Source: Thermoprotei archaeon (GTDB taxonomy: Archaea > Thermoproteota > Thermoprotei_A > Sulfolobales > Fervidicoccaceae). From it: a DNA stretch of 6,688 bases. Both the position numbers and the translations under genes were made by a program. Positions 1-5,625 of the stretch are shown in pieces. Each line of letters starts with the position of its first letter. Within the stretch, counting starts at the first letter, position 1. The stretch spans positions 1 to 6,688 of the forward strand of contig JAEMPT010000097.1 of assembly GCA_022759165.1 (NCBI GenBank), given 5' to 3'. The notes below the pieces were generated by a model. It ran no database searches. It worked only from the letters and a program-made list of their open reading frames with translations, and was not told the DNA's origin.

Positions 1-72
1 CAAATGAGGGGGAATGGCGTAAAGCCACCTCTAAACGCTGGAAGCCTTGTCCTTCAGGACGGGGTAGCTCAC
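1..72 (+). mobile_element. Right end of an IS200/IS605-type (tnpB) element, overlapping the omega RNA 3' part
   Basis: Bases 45-52 pair with 57-64 in an eight-pair stem (including G-U pairs) around a TTCA loop, followed by GTAGCTCAC. This hairpin and tail resemble the right ends I know from archaeal tnpB elements. Upstream, TGGC (15-18) can pair with GCCA (24-27), flanked by GAGG and CCTC, and GCGT (17-20) could alternatively pair with ACGC (35-38), the kind of pseudoknot seen in omega RNAs. In such elements the omega RNA scaffold ends at the right end and its guide is the adjoining host DNA, here from about position 73. The rest of the element lies outside the window, so whether tnpB is intact, or a tnpA exists, cannot be seen. 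The exact boundary is inferred. Confidence 0.6.
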
Positions 73-111
73 CTAGTTAACATATCATTTCACAAAAGGT
101 GGCTCCAATGA
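1..111 (+). CDS. tnpB: Possible C-terminal tail of a TnpB-like protein (partial)
   Basis: Frame 1 is open from the window edge to a TGA at 109-111 and reads an MRGNGVKPPLNAGS stretch, then residues encoded by the terminal hairpin. A basic, Pro/Gly-rich tail read through the right-end hairpin is common in annotated archaeal TnpB proteins, which end inside or just beyond their own omega RNA. The catalytic RuvC and zinc-finger parts would lie to the left, outside the window. The TGA overlaps the ATG of the signal peptidase gene as ATGA, which is probably chance, since the homologous part ends well before. Frame 3 is also open to a TAA near position 80, so the frame choice rests only on the resemblance of the tail. 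Confidence 0.4.
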   Translation, partial: QMRGNGVKPPLNAGSLVLQDGVAHLVNISFHKRWLQ

Positions 112-1235
112 ACAAAGGGGAGGCCGCCGCCTTCACATTAATCTTGGCATTACTCCTCCTTTTCACAATAGGAGCGAGAGAACTCTACTCACCCATATCC
201 ATAAACATAGTTGTAGGTCACTCTATGTACCCTTCCCTGAAACAGGGGGACCTAGTTATCGGGGCGTCCACTTCCCTCGACAAATACAAGACCGGAGACA
301 TAGTCATTTACTGCAGGACGGCGAACTACTGCATAATACACAGGGTTCTGAACATGAGCGATGGGACCGTTATAACGAAGGGGGACTTCAACCCGATCCC
401 CGATCCCCCCGTTTCCAGCAATGACGTAAAATACAAAGTTATACTCTCCGTTCCTGCACCGCTCTGGATAACTTTGCTATTCGCTGCCTCCGCCCTGTCC
501 TACTTAAACGTTAAAAACCTCAGATCATCGCTTCTCTCTCCCTTCATACTCGAATCCCTTCTATACATTTTTGTCCTCGCAGTCCTCGTTCTTTCCTTCG
601 TAATCGCGATCGTCCAATACCCTGGAAGGGCAGACGAGATCCAGGTCCCGGGAGCAACTCTCAGGAGCATAGAGCTCTCTCCGGACAGAAGCACCGCCAT
701 TATAAGGTACAATCTCAACGATTTGGAGCTTAGGTCTATCGAATCCTGTAACGCAGGAGCGGGGGGGATCACATATCAATGCACAGGCAGCTTATATAAC
801 GATAGCACCATGCTCATAAGCATACCATCGGGGCTATACCAATCTATGTTCGATTCGGGTGAAACATATTTCAGATTGAACCTTACCCTCTCATTAGATA
901 AATGCACCCTGATAGGAAGCTATCCTCTCACTATAGACTGGAAGCCCCCGAACCTATCTATAGAGAATTCCACGATCCTAGTTATAGAGAACCGAAACCC
1001 CGTTCCTCTTCAAATCATAAATTCCACAGTATATTATATGAATGCAACAGCCTATTACGGATCTCCTCTTTTAGTAGAAACTCTACATATCATTAACTCA
1101 ACGGTTTTGCCTCCGATGGGAAAGTTAAGCAAAAGCATTCAGGCAAAATATGATTACGCCTACGTGGAGGTCTATTACGAATATAGGAACCAGACGGTGA
1201 GATGGGTTGGGAGGGCAGACTTCACTGAAAAATAG
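108..1235 (+). CDS. Archaeal/eukaryotic-type (Sec11-like) signal peptidase I with long C-terminal ectodomain
   Basis: Membrane protease that removes signal peptides from exported proteins on the outer face of the membrane. Numbering from ATG 108 (375 aa): a first membrane helix at about 6-23, the GHSMYPS motif at 37-43 with nucleophile Ser39, His78 in IIHRV, and KGD at 91-93 with Asp93 (Asp98 also near). This is the Ser-His-Asp pattern of Sec11/archaeal enzymes, not the Ser-Lys dyad of bacterial LepB. Two more helices (about 117-133 and 147-171), separated by a basic loop, put residues 172-375 outside. This tail is beta-rich and has eight N-X-S/T sequons. Typical archaeal enzymes are much shorter, so the tail is an added domain of unknown role. 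ATG 108 has AGGTGG (97-102) at good spacing; the in-frame GTG at 99 lies inside that Shine-Dalgarno and is rejected. The next gene overlaps the 3' end by 29 bases. Confidence 0.88.
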   Translation: MNKGEAAAFTLILALLLLFTIGARELYSPISINIVVGHSMYPSLKQGDLVIGASTSLDKYKTGDIVIYCRTANYCIIHRVLNMSDGTVITKGDFNPIPDPPVSSNDVKYKVILSVPAPLWITLLFAASALSYLNVKNLRSSLLSPFILESLLYIFVLAVLVLSFVIAIVQYPGRADEIQVPGATLRSIELSPDRSTAIIRYNLNDLELRSIESCNAGAGGITYQCTGSLYNDSTMLISIPSGLYQSMFDSGETYFRLNLTLSLDKCTLIGSYPLTIDWKPPNLSIENSTILVIENRNPVPLQIINSTVYYMNATAYYGSPLLVETLHIINSTVLPPMGKLSKSIQAKYDYAYVEVYYEYRNQTVRWVGRADFTEK

Positions 1236-1788
1236 AAGCAGGAAGACCCTGCGGTTAATCTCCGGTTTGGCTCTTTCGCTCTACGGGCTATTGCTCATTT
1301 TTTCATTGATGCTCCCTCTTTACAAGCTTAGCGGACCGATCAGCGGAGAGATATCGCTCTTGCACTATAGTTTGGCAATCTTCGGAAAACCAATAACCAT
1401 CGACGCTCTGGAAAGGGCGAGGACCCTCTCAGCCCCAATCATAGCGATTGCTATTGCTTCTTCGATTTTAGGGATTTCGCTTATCGCATCTGTGGCTCGA
1501 CCGCATAAAGGCATTATGCTGAGGGCAGCCTTTTCCCTCTCTCTCGCTTTCCCCTCGGCATCTGCCCTAGCGTACCTTTCAAGGCTCGTGCTTGTGAATT
1601 ACGCTCTAGGAGAAATACCTATGGACCTCAGCGCAACGACGTCCGCTGGCGCTCTGGTCTTTCAGCAATCCCAGCTTTTGCCGGGGCCCGCCGCTCTATT
1701 ACTTTCTCCCGCATTAGCAACAATACCCCCAGTTATAGCCCTGGGTATTTCTGCGATAGACTTATACCTAGAAATATATGCCTCTTGA
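1207..1788 (+). CDS. Multi-pass membrane protein of unknown function
   Basis: I do not recognise a family. The 193-residue product starts with a basic segment (KNRSRKTLR, 8-16), then has about four hydrophobic segments at roughly 17-39, 75-95, 104-131 and 161-188, with short loops and no evident catalytic motif or cysteine pair. The TTG at 1207 is the only usable start before the first helix; GGTGAG (1196-1201) sits five bases before it. It overlaps the end of the signal peptidase gene by 29 bases, so translation is probably coupled. The context suggests a membrane partner of the peptidase or of an export or cell-envelope process, but that is inference from position only. A poly-T terminator follows shortly after its stop. 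Confidence 0.7.
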   Translation: MGGQTSLKNRSRKTLRLISGLALSLYGLLLIFSLMLPLYKLSGPISGEISLLHYSLAIFGKPITIDALERARTLSAPIIAIAIASSILGISLIASVARPHKGIMLRAAFSLSLAFPSASALAYLSRLVLVNYALGEIPMDLSATTSAGALVFQQSQLLPGPAALLLSPALATIPPVIALGISAIDLYLEIYAS

Positions 1789-1793
1789 CTTTG

Positions 1794-1799
1794 AAAAAA
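1794..1799 (-). terminator. Candidate poly-T terminator of the minus-strand operon
   Basis: Read on the minus strand this is TTTTTT, about 45 bases beyond the AcoX stop and just inside the convergent gap. Archaeal RNA polymerase terminates at T-rich runs without needing a hairpin. The run is short, so this is a moderate call; the T-run of the plus strand at 1816-1826 is an A-run on this strand and does not serve. Confidence 0.45.
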
Positions 1800-1815
1800 G
1801 CTTTACAACTGGAAA

Positions 1816-1826
1816 TTTCTTTTTTT
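1816..1826 (+). terminator. Poly-T terminator after the plus-strand gene pair
   Basis: TTTCTTTTTTT lies 28 bases after the stop of the membrane protein gene, in the 54-base gap between converging genes. It is a typical archaeal T-tract terminator and would end the signal peptidase transcript before it enters the opposing operon. Confidence 0.6.
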
Positions 1827-1842
1827 AGCAGAGAAGAGGAGC

Positions 1843-2829
1843 TTAGCTATGAAACAATCCGTTTCGGGCGCCCTCCCTCAACGCTTCCTTATAATCTATA
1901 ACAAGCGGACCTTCCCTAGTTATCCTCGCTTCAACCTTCTCCCCCTCTTTCACAGCGAACTCCCTCTCCCCATCTAGGGCTATAACCGAGGGGACCGTCC
2001 GAATTTCGACCCTTTCCCCCTCTCGTAATATTTTCCTTGCCTCTATTTTCAAGGCCTTAAGGGATCCAGGAGCTATGGGTGAAATAACCTCTTCCCCCTC
2101 ATTTCCGACGAGAGCATAAGCACCAATCTCATCTTTTTCACCAATCTCGTAGAACGCCCCCGGTATAGAGCTTAGCCCTATATTATACGGAGCGCAGACG
2201 GCGGCGACGATCTCTCTCACTAGCTCTAGCCTCCACACAGCCCTAGAGCCCACGAATTGATGCAATGTAGCACCGGCCTCGATCAAAGCTATATCGGCGA
2301 GTTTTTCGTCAACCATTATCTCTACACGCTTCGTCCTGAATGCTACCTTCTCTGGGCTGGCTGCCCCGAGCGCCACGGCCCCTGCAGCCAGCGCTGCTAT
2401 TGTGGCCTCAATCATATAAGGGAAAACGTTGTTTGTCCCCGTCGATATGGGCATCAATGGAGCATTAGCTCCGCTCTTAGCTATTACCCTGTTTGTGCCA
2501 TCTCCGCCTATGCTTATGATCGCCCCTACCTTCCCATCCATCATCTTGGCAGCCCTATACGTGTCCGTCCAGTCCCCGGCCACGTCCATTTCGAGGAAAT
2601 CCACTACCATCTTAGGCTTCTGAGGGAGGAGGGAAAGAGCCCTTTCAGTTATCCCGAAGCTTTCGGGCATAACGAGCATTTCCTCTACTCCCAGCGAGTC
2701 CAGCGTGGCTATTATCCTTTTCACCATGTTGGACTTCTCAGAATTATCGACTACGCTCGCATGTGCCACTAGCCTCCTTATATCCCTTCCAGAGGCAGGG
2801 TTTGCTATCAGCCCTATGGGCTTTGCCAT
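1843..2829 (-). CDS. acoX: AcoX-like protein, ATP-NAD kinase superfamily
   Basis: This 328-residue protein has the fold signatures of the NAD kinase/diacylglycerol kinase superfamily: an N-terminal NPASGRD (10-16), the nucleotide-binding GGDGTNR (108-114, with Asp110 at the catalytic position of NAD kinases), STGTNNVFP (129-137), and a C-terminal ALDGERE (284-290). The divergent, longer form that travels with acetoin dehydrogenase genes is called AcoX; its biochemical role is not settled, and it is usually not needed for complex activity in vitro. Here it is the last gene of an acetoin dehydrogenase-like operon, which supports the name. ATG 2829 shares one base with the upstream stop (TAATG), and GAGG about eight bases before it serves as Shine-Dalgarno. 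It is unlikely to be the housekeeping NAD kinase, given the altered motifs and context. No frame damage is visible. Confidence 0.83.
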   Translation of the reverse strand: MAKPIGLIANPASGRDIRRLVAHASVVDNSEKSNMVKRIIATLDSLGVEEMLVMPESFGITERALSLLPQKPKMVVDFLEMDVAGDWTDTYRAAKMMDGKVGAIISIGGDGTNRVIAKSGANAPLMPISTGTNNVFPYMIEATIAALAAGAVALGAASPEKVAFRTKRVEIMVDEKLADIALIEAGATLHQFVGSRAVWRLELVREIVAAVCAPYNIGLSSIPGAFYEIGEKDEIGAYALVGNEGEEVISPIAPGSLKALKIEARKILREGERVEIRTVPSVIALDGEREFAVKEGEKVEARITREGPLVIDYKEALREGARNGLFHS

Positions 2830-3122
2830 TAACCATCCCTCACGAATATTGTAATAGCAGCTACGGCTACTATCATCTCATCGCTCCTATCGCCCAGATC
2901 TCTTATCCCCACGCATCTAGTACTTAAACCCCCCTCTTTAACGTCGATCCTCAGCACCCTATAGCATTCCCCTCCAGGAAGGGCCTTTGAGACCTCCTCT
3001 TTGTCGACCTCTCCGCTTCGAGGCACGCCTATTTCAACTAAAACCGCGAACTCTTTCCCTTTATTTCCCTCTAGAAAATATGGTACGCATACCCTCGATA
3101 TAGCATCCTTTACGGCCTTCAC
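2829..3122 (-). CDS. Lin0512-family protein, recognisable but without a good start
   Basis: The product matches the conserved Lin0512 family (small proteins of about 115 residues, function unknown). Seen here are KAVKDAISRVCVP near the N-terminus, GVPRSGEVDKEEVSKALPGG in the middle, EGGL, and GDRSDEMIVAVAAI at the C-terminus, all family-like. The called start, GTG at 3122, gives only 97 residues and lies inside the conserved N-terminal block; the sequence before it carries no Shine-Dalgarno. The frame stays open upstream and encodes the rest of the conserved block (see 3123-3191), so this start is probably an artefact or a truncation. It sits between E2 and acoX, sharing one base with the latter. 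A link to acetoin or 2-oxoacid metabolism is inferred from context only. Confidence 0.75.
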   Translation of the reverse strand: MKAVKDAISRVCVPYFLEGNKGKEFAVLVEIGVPRSGEVDKEEVSKALPGGECYRVLRIDVKEGGLSTRCVGIRDLGDRSDEMIVAVAAITIFVRDG

Positions 3123-3191
3123 CGCCGCCTTAGTCGGGTTCTGGCCGTGCTGATCTACTCCGATACCTACCTCAACTAGGAGCCTTTTATA
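3123..3191 (-). pseudogene. In-frame N-terminal part of the Lin0512 protein lacking a start codon (likely one-base lesion)
   Basis: Reading on from GTG 3122 towards higher coordinates in the same frame gives YKRLLVEVGIGVDQHGQ followed by NPTKAA, which is the expected start of a Lin0512 protein (normally M-K-R-x-x-x-E-x-G-x-G-x-D-x-H-G-Q). The frame is closed by a TGA at 3212-3210 and contains no ATG, GTG or TTG between that stop and 3122. At the point where Met is expected, the strand reads GTATAAAAGG. One extra G after GTAT would give ATG AAA AGG in frame, would turn the E2 stop into TGA with an ATGA overlap, and would place GGAG (3201-3198) seven bases before the ATG. A sequencing error, a true deletion, or recoding from E2 could each explain it. 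Confidence 0.65.
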
Positions 3192-4029
3192 CTCTTTCTC
3201 CGCTCCACCTCACCTCGCTCGGATTTTCAATAAAATGCTTTATCCTACCGAGGAACCTAGCCGCTGGAGCGCCATCGTTTACCCTATGATCGAAGGTAAG
3301 CGATAGATAACTGTAGCGCTTCCATTCAACTTTGCCCCCTTCGCCCTTGGTAGCCTTTTCAAAAACAGCGTTCACACCAAGTATGGAAACCTGTGGAGGG
3401 TTTATGATGGGGTTAAAAGTGCTCACTCCGAGCATACCCAGATTAGTTATCGTGAAGGTCCCTCCGACGATGTCCTTCTCCTTAAGTAATCCCTTTCTGG
3501 CCCTTTCCGCCACTTCCTCGAACTCCTTGCTCACCTCAAAAACATCTCTTCTATCCACTCTCCTTACAACGGGAGTGAATAAACCCATGGGAGCATCCAC
3601 GGCGAAAGCTATGTTCACGTCCTCGTATACAGTTATCTCGCTCCCATCGAACGTCGCGTTGAACGAGGGGAATTCTTTAAGCGCCGCGGCTACACATTTC
3701 GCAATCATAACCGTCAAGGAGGGGGCTTCCTTACCTTCAGCTTTAATTTCCTCCCTTTTCTTCAACAGCTCCTCCATCATTACCTCCATGTTAAGGGTAA
3801 CGTGGACAGCTTGACTGTAACTCCTGTAGAGGTTATTGGCTATAGTTTTTCTGAGTCCAACGAACCTCTTCTTTTCCTTTACCTTAGGGAGGAACGTTTC
3901 AGCTATGTACTTCTCCAAACTTTCCCTGTCGAACTTGCCATATTTATTCTTCACTTCTTCCTCCGAAACATCATATTGTTCTAGCAAAAATCTTAGCTCA
4001 GATTCTTCTCCTGACATTCGCGAAATCAC
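3187..4029 (-). CDS. acoC: E2 acyltransferase of a 2-oxoacid/acetoin dehydrogenase complex, without lipoyl domain
   Basis: Transfers the acyl (acetyl) group from dihydrolipoyl carrier to CoA and forms the core of the complex. The 280-residue protein has a catalytic chloramphenicol-acetyltransferase-like domain from about 52 to 270, with FVGLRKTIANNL (56-67), TFTITNLGMLG (191-201), and the active-site DHRVNDG (247-253) containing His248 and Asp252. The usual N-terminal lipoyl domain and Ala/Pro linker are absent; the lipoyl domain is the separate upstream gene. Residues 10-42 (ELRFLLEQYDVSEEEV and on) resemble a peripheral-subunit-binding domain but lack its Gly-rich GxGxxGRI loop. The GTG start at 4029 overlaps the lipoyl gene stop as GTGA, which favours it over the ATG at codon 5 (4017). 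The downstream junction with the Lin0512 frame is unusual. Whether the substrate is acetoin or an oxoacid cannot be told from E2. Confidence 0.9.
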   Translation of the reverse strand: MISRMSGEESELRFLLEQYDVSEEEVKNKYGKFDRESLEKYIAETFLPKVKEKKRFVGLRKTIANNLYRSYSQAVHVTLNMEVMMEELLKKREEIKAEGKEAPSLTVMIAKCVAAALKEFPSFNATFDGSEITVYEDVNIAFAVDAPMGLFTPVVRRVDRRDVFEVSKEFEEVAERARKGLLKEKDIVGGTFTITNLGMLGVSTFNPIINPPQVSILGVNAVFEKATKGEGGKVEWKRYSYLSLTFDHRVNDGAPAARFLGRIKHFIENPSEVRWSGERV

Positions 4030-4268
4030 TCCCTTTCGATTATCGCAACGGTTTCTCCCACCGAAGCCTCTTCGCCTGCTTTTTTCAAGATCTTCTTCAA
4101 GATCCCACCTTCGGGAGCCTTTATCTCTCCGCTTATCTTTTCTGTCTCGATAAGCGCTATTGTCTCGTCCTTTTCCACCTTATCCCCCTCCTTCTTCAAC
4201 CATTCAGTTATAGTGCCGCTCTTCATGGTAAGACCCAACTTTGGCATTAAAACGTTTACTTCAACCAA
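4026..4268 (-). CDS. Free-standing lipoyl carrier protein of the complex
   Basis: An 80-residue protein that is a single biotinyl/lipoyl domain: MPKLGLTMKSGTI (8-20), a mid-domain GDKV turn, ETEKISGEI (41-49) with the lipoylated Lys44 at the tip of the hairpin, and a C-terminal GETVAII. The DK/EK-type surroundings and the operon favour lipoate over biotin. It would shuttle acyl and electrons between E1, E2 and an E3 that is not encoded here. In most organisms this domain is fused to the N-terminus of E2; here the stop overlaps the E2 start by four bases (GTGA), giving coupled translation instead. The start is TTG 4268, the only one in frame before a TGA at 4283-4281, with GAGG (4280-4277) eight bases upstream. 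A 41-base gap to the previous gene is the largest in the operon. Confidence 0.9.
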   Translation of the reverse strand: MVEVNVLMPKLGLTMKSGTITEWLKKEGDKVEKDETIALIETEKISGEIKAPEGGILKKILKKAGEEASVGETVAIIERE

Positions 4269-4309
4269 GCAAACCGCCTCTCATTTAAGACGCATAACGA
4301 ACATAAAAA

Positions 4310-4630
4310 TCATTTAAATACTTCGTCCCCGCTCTTCCAATTTAGGGCGGGGTGGGCATCGAACCTAACGACCCCTACCTTCGCTTTACCGCCAACGGCC
4401 TCGGAAACCATTGCAACGCCCCTTATACCAAAACCACCGCAAAGCTCTATCGCAGAAATTCCTCTTTCTACTAGACCCCTTGCGAGCTCTGCAGCTTCAT
4501 CGTAGCTACCTACGCCGTAGACCTCCAATTCAACGGAGGGAGTGGAGACCACGGTTCTGTGATTTTTACTGTTGGCCCCTGGAGCTATAAATATGAAAGC
4601 TGCCTTGAGCTTTCCCTCCAAAATAATCAA
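4310..4630 (-). CDS. Small DUF6506-type conserved protein
   Basis: A protein of 103-106 residues that I recognise as the uncharacterised family I recall as DUF6506. Diagnostic features are KAAFIFIAPGA (9-19), a VELEVYGV segment, ELCGGFG (62-68) and VGVVRFDAHP (85-94), followed by a GDEVF end. The alternation of beta strands and helices suggests a small alpha/beta domain; no function is established that I know of. It is inserted between E1 beta and the lipoyl gene, in the middle of the complex subunits, so a role with the complex or its substrate is likely but inferred. Start choice: TTG 4630 overlaps the E1 beta stop as TTGA but leaves only one base after the GGAGG at 4636-4632; TTG 4621 gives a ten-base spacing and may be the true start (103 aa). 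Confidence 0.8.
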   Translation of the reverse strand: MIILEGKLKAAFIFIAPGANSKNHRTVVSTPSVELEVYGVGSYDEAAELARGLVERGISAIELCGGFGIRGVAMVSEAVGGKAKVGVVRFDAHPALNWKSGDEVFK

Positions 4631-5610
4631 TCCTCCACGGTCTTCCTAACGGCCTTTTCTATGTCATTTTCGCTAGGCATCCACTCAGGCTCTAGAGCAG
4701 GGCTGAATGGTACAGGCGTGTCCGGGGGAGTCACAAGCTTTACTGGTGCCTTAAGGTCTCTGAAGGCCATACTCGCTGCTATTGCTGCTATATCTGTTGC
4801 GAAACCGCACCTCGGATAGCCCTCATCAACTACCACAAGCCTCCCCGTCTTCTTTATCGAACCCAGTATCGTATCCAGGTCAAGTGGTTTGAGAGACCTA
4901 GGGTCTACTACCTCGATATCTATCCCCTCCTTTGCAAGCTTCTCCGCAACCCTCAGCGATTTATGCACCATAGCCGCCGTAGCGACAATTGTAACGTCTT
5001 TCCCCTTCCTTTTTACGTCTGCCACCCCCAGCGGTACCTCGTATTCATCCTTTGGGACTGGACCCTTTATTCCATATAGCCCTTTGTGCTCTATGAATAT
5101 AACCGGGTCATCGTCCTTTATACTCGATATGAGAAGGCCCTTGGCATCATACGGTGTTGACGGCATAACGACCTTCAAGCCCGGAACATGGACGAAGATC
5201 GAGTGGAGGGATTGACTGTGCTGTGCCGCAGCACTGAACCCCGCTCCCGCCACTGTCCTCAGAACCAAAGGTATCTTTGCCCTTCCCCCGAACATGTACC
5301 TCATCTTCGCTGCCTGGTTATATATTTGGTCGAACGCGACTCCTAAGAAATCGATGAACATCAGCTCAACCACAGGCCTATAGCCTACTACTGCTGCTCC
5401 AATTCCCGCCCCTATGAAGCCGCTTTCGGCTATGGGGGTATCTCTCACCCTCTCAGGGCCGTATTTTTCTATGAGGCCCTTGGTTACCCCGAACACGCCT
5501 CCGTAAACTCCCACATCTTCACCCATCACAATTACCTTTTCGTCCTTCGCCATCATTTGGTCGAGGGCTTCATTAAGCGCCTCCGCGAACGTAATCATTC
5601 TCTCGCCCAT
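4627..5610 (-). CDS. acoB: E1 beta subunit, acetoin/2-oxoacid dehydrogenase (ThDP-dependent)
   Basis: With E1 alpha it forms the alpha2beta2 ThDP enzyme that cleaves acetoin or decarboxylates a 2-oxoacid and reductively acylates the lipoyl carrier. The 327-residue length is normal for the family. Visible motifs are the N-terminal ITFAEALNEAL (6-16), MGEDVGVYGGVFGVTKGL (29-46), DTPIAESGF (57-65) with Glu62 as the likely contact to the aminopyrimidine of ThDP, QHSQSLHS (130-137) with active-site His131, and the C-terminal transketolase domain with VDPRSLKPLD (235-244) and PDTPVPFSPALE (296-307). ATG 5610 is preceded by a strong AGGAGGTG seven bases away. The gene starts 13 bases after the E1 alpha stop and its own stop overlaps the next gene. 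No missing catalytic residue is seen. Confidence 0.93.
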   Translation of the reverse strand: MGERMITFAEALNEALDQMMAKDEKVIVMGEDVGVYGGVFGVTKGLIEKYGPERVRDTPIAESGFIGAGIGAAVVGYRPVVELMFIDFLGVAFDQIYNQAAKMRYMFGGRAKIPLVLRTVAGAGFSAAAQHSQSLHSIFVHVPGLKVVMPSTPYDAKGLLISSIKDDDPVIFIEHKGLYGIKGPVPKDEYEVPLGVADVKRKGKDVTIVATAAMVHKSLRVAEKLAKEGIDIEVVDPRSLKPLDLDTILGSIKKTGRLVVVDEGYPRCGFATDIAAIAASMAFRDLKAPVKLVTPPDTPVPFSPALEPEWMPSENDIEKAVRKTVED

Positions 5611-5617
5611 CGTGGTT

Positions 5618-5625
5618 CACCTCCT
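5618..5625 (-). promoter_or_regulatory. Strong Shine-Dalgarno of the E1 beta gene
   Basis: On the minus strand AGGAGGTG overlaps the last bases of the E1 alpha TAG stop and lies seven bases before ATG 5610. It is the best match to the anti-Shine-Dalgarno in the operon and fixes the E1 beta start at Met1 rather than Met5. Confidence 0.8.

Noticed and set aside
99..107. GTG at 99 as the signal peptidase start
   Set aside because: It lies inside the AGGTGG ribosome site that is well placed for ATG 108 and has no upstream ribosome site of its own.
2257..2772. Long plus-strand open frame (171 codons) opposite acoX
   Set aside because: It lies wholly within a well-supported gene on the other strand, its translation has no family-like motif, and it has no promoter or partner gene.
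3332..3814. Plus-strand open frame (160 codons) opposite the E2 catalytic region
   Set aside because: Low-complexity Ser/Thr/Leu-rich translation typical of an antisense shadow of a Lys/Glu-rich gene; the E2 motifs on the minus strand are decisive.
4269..4309. The 41-base gap before the lipoyl gene, AT-rich at one side, as an internal promoter or a small leader peptide
   Set aside because: An ATG here opens only a seven-codon frame, and the TATA-like bases mostly overlap the DUF6506 stop. Nothing convincing can be supported.
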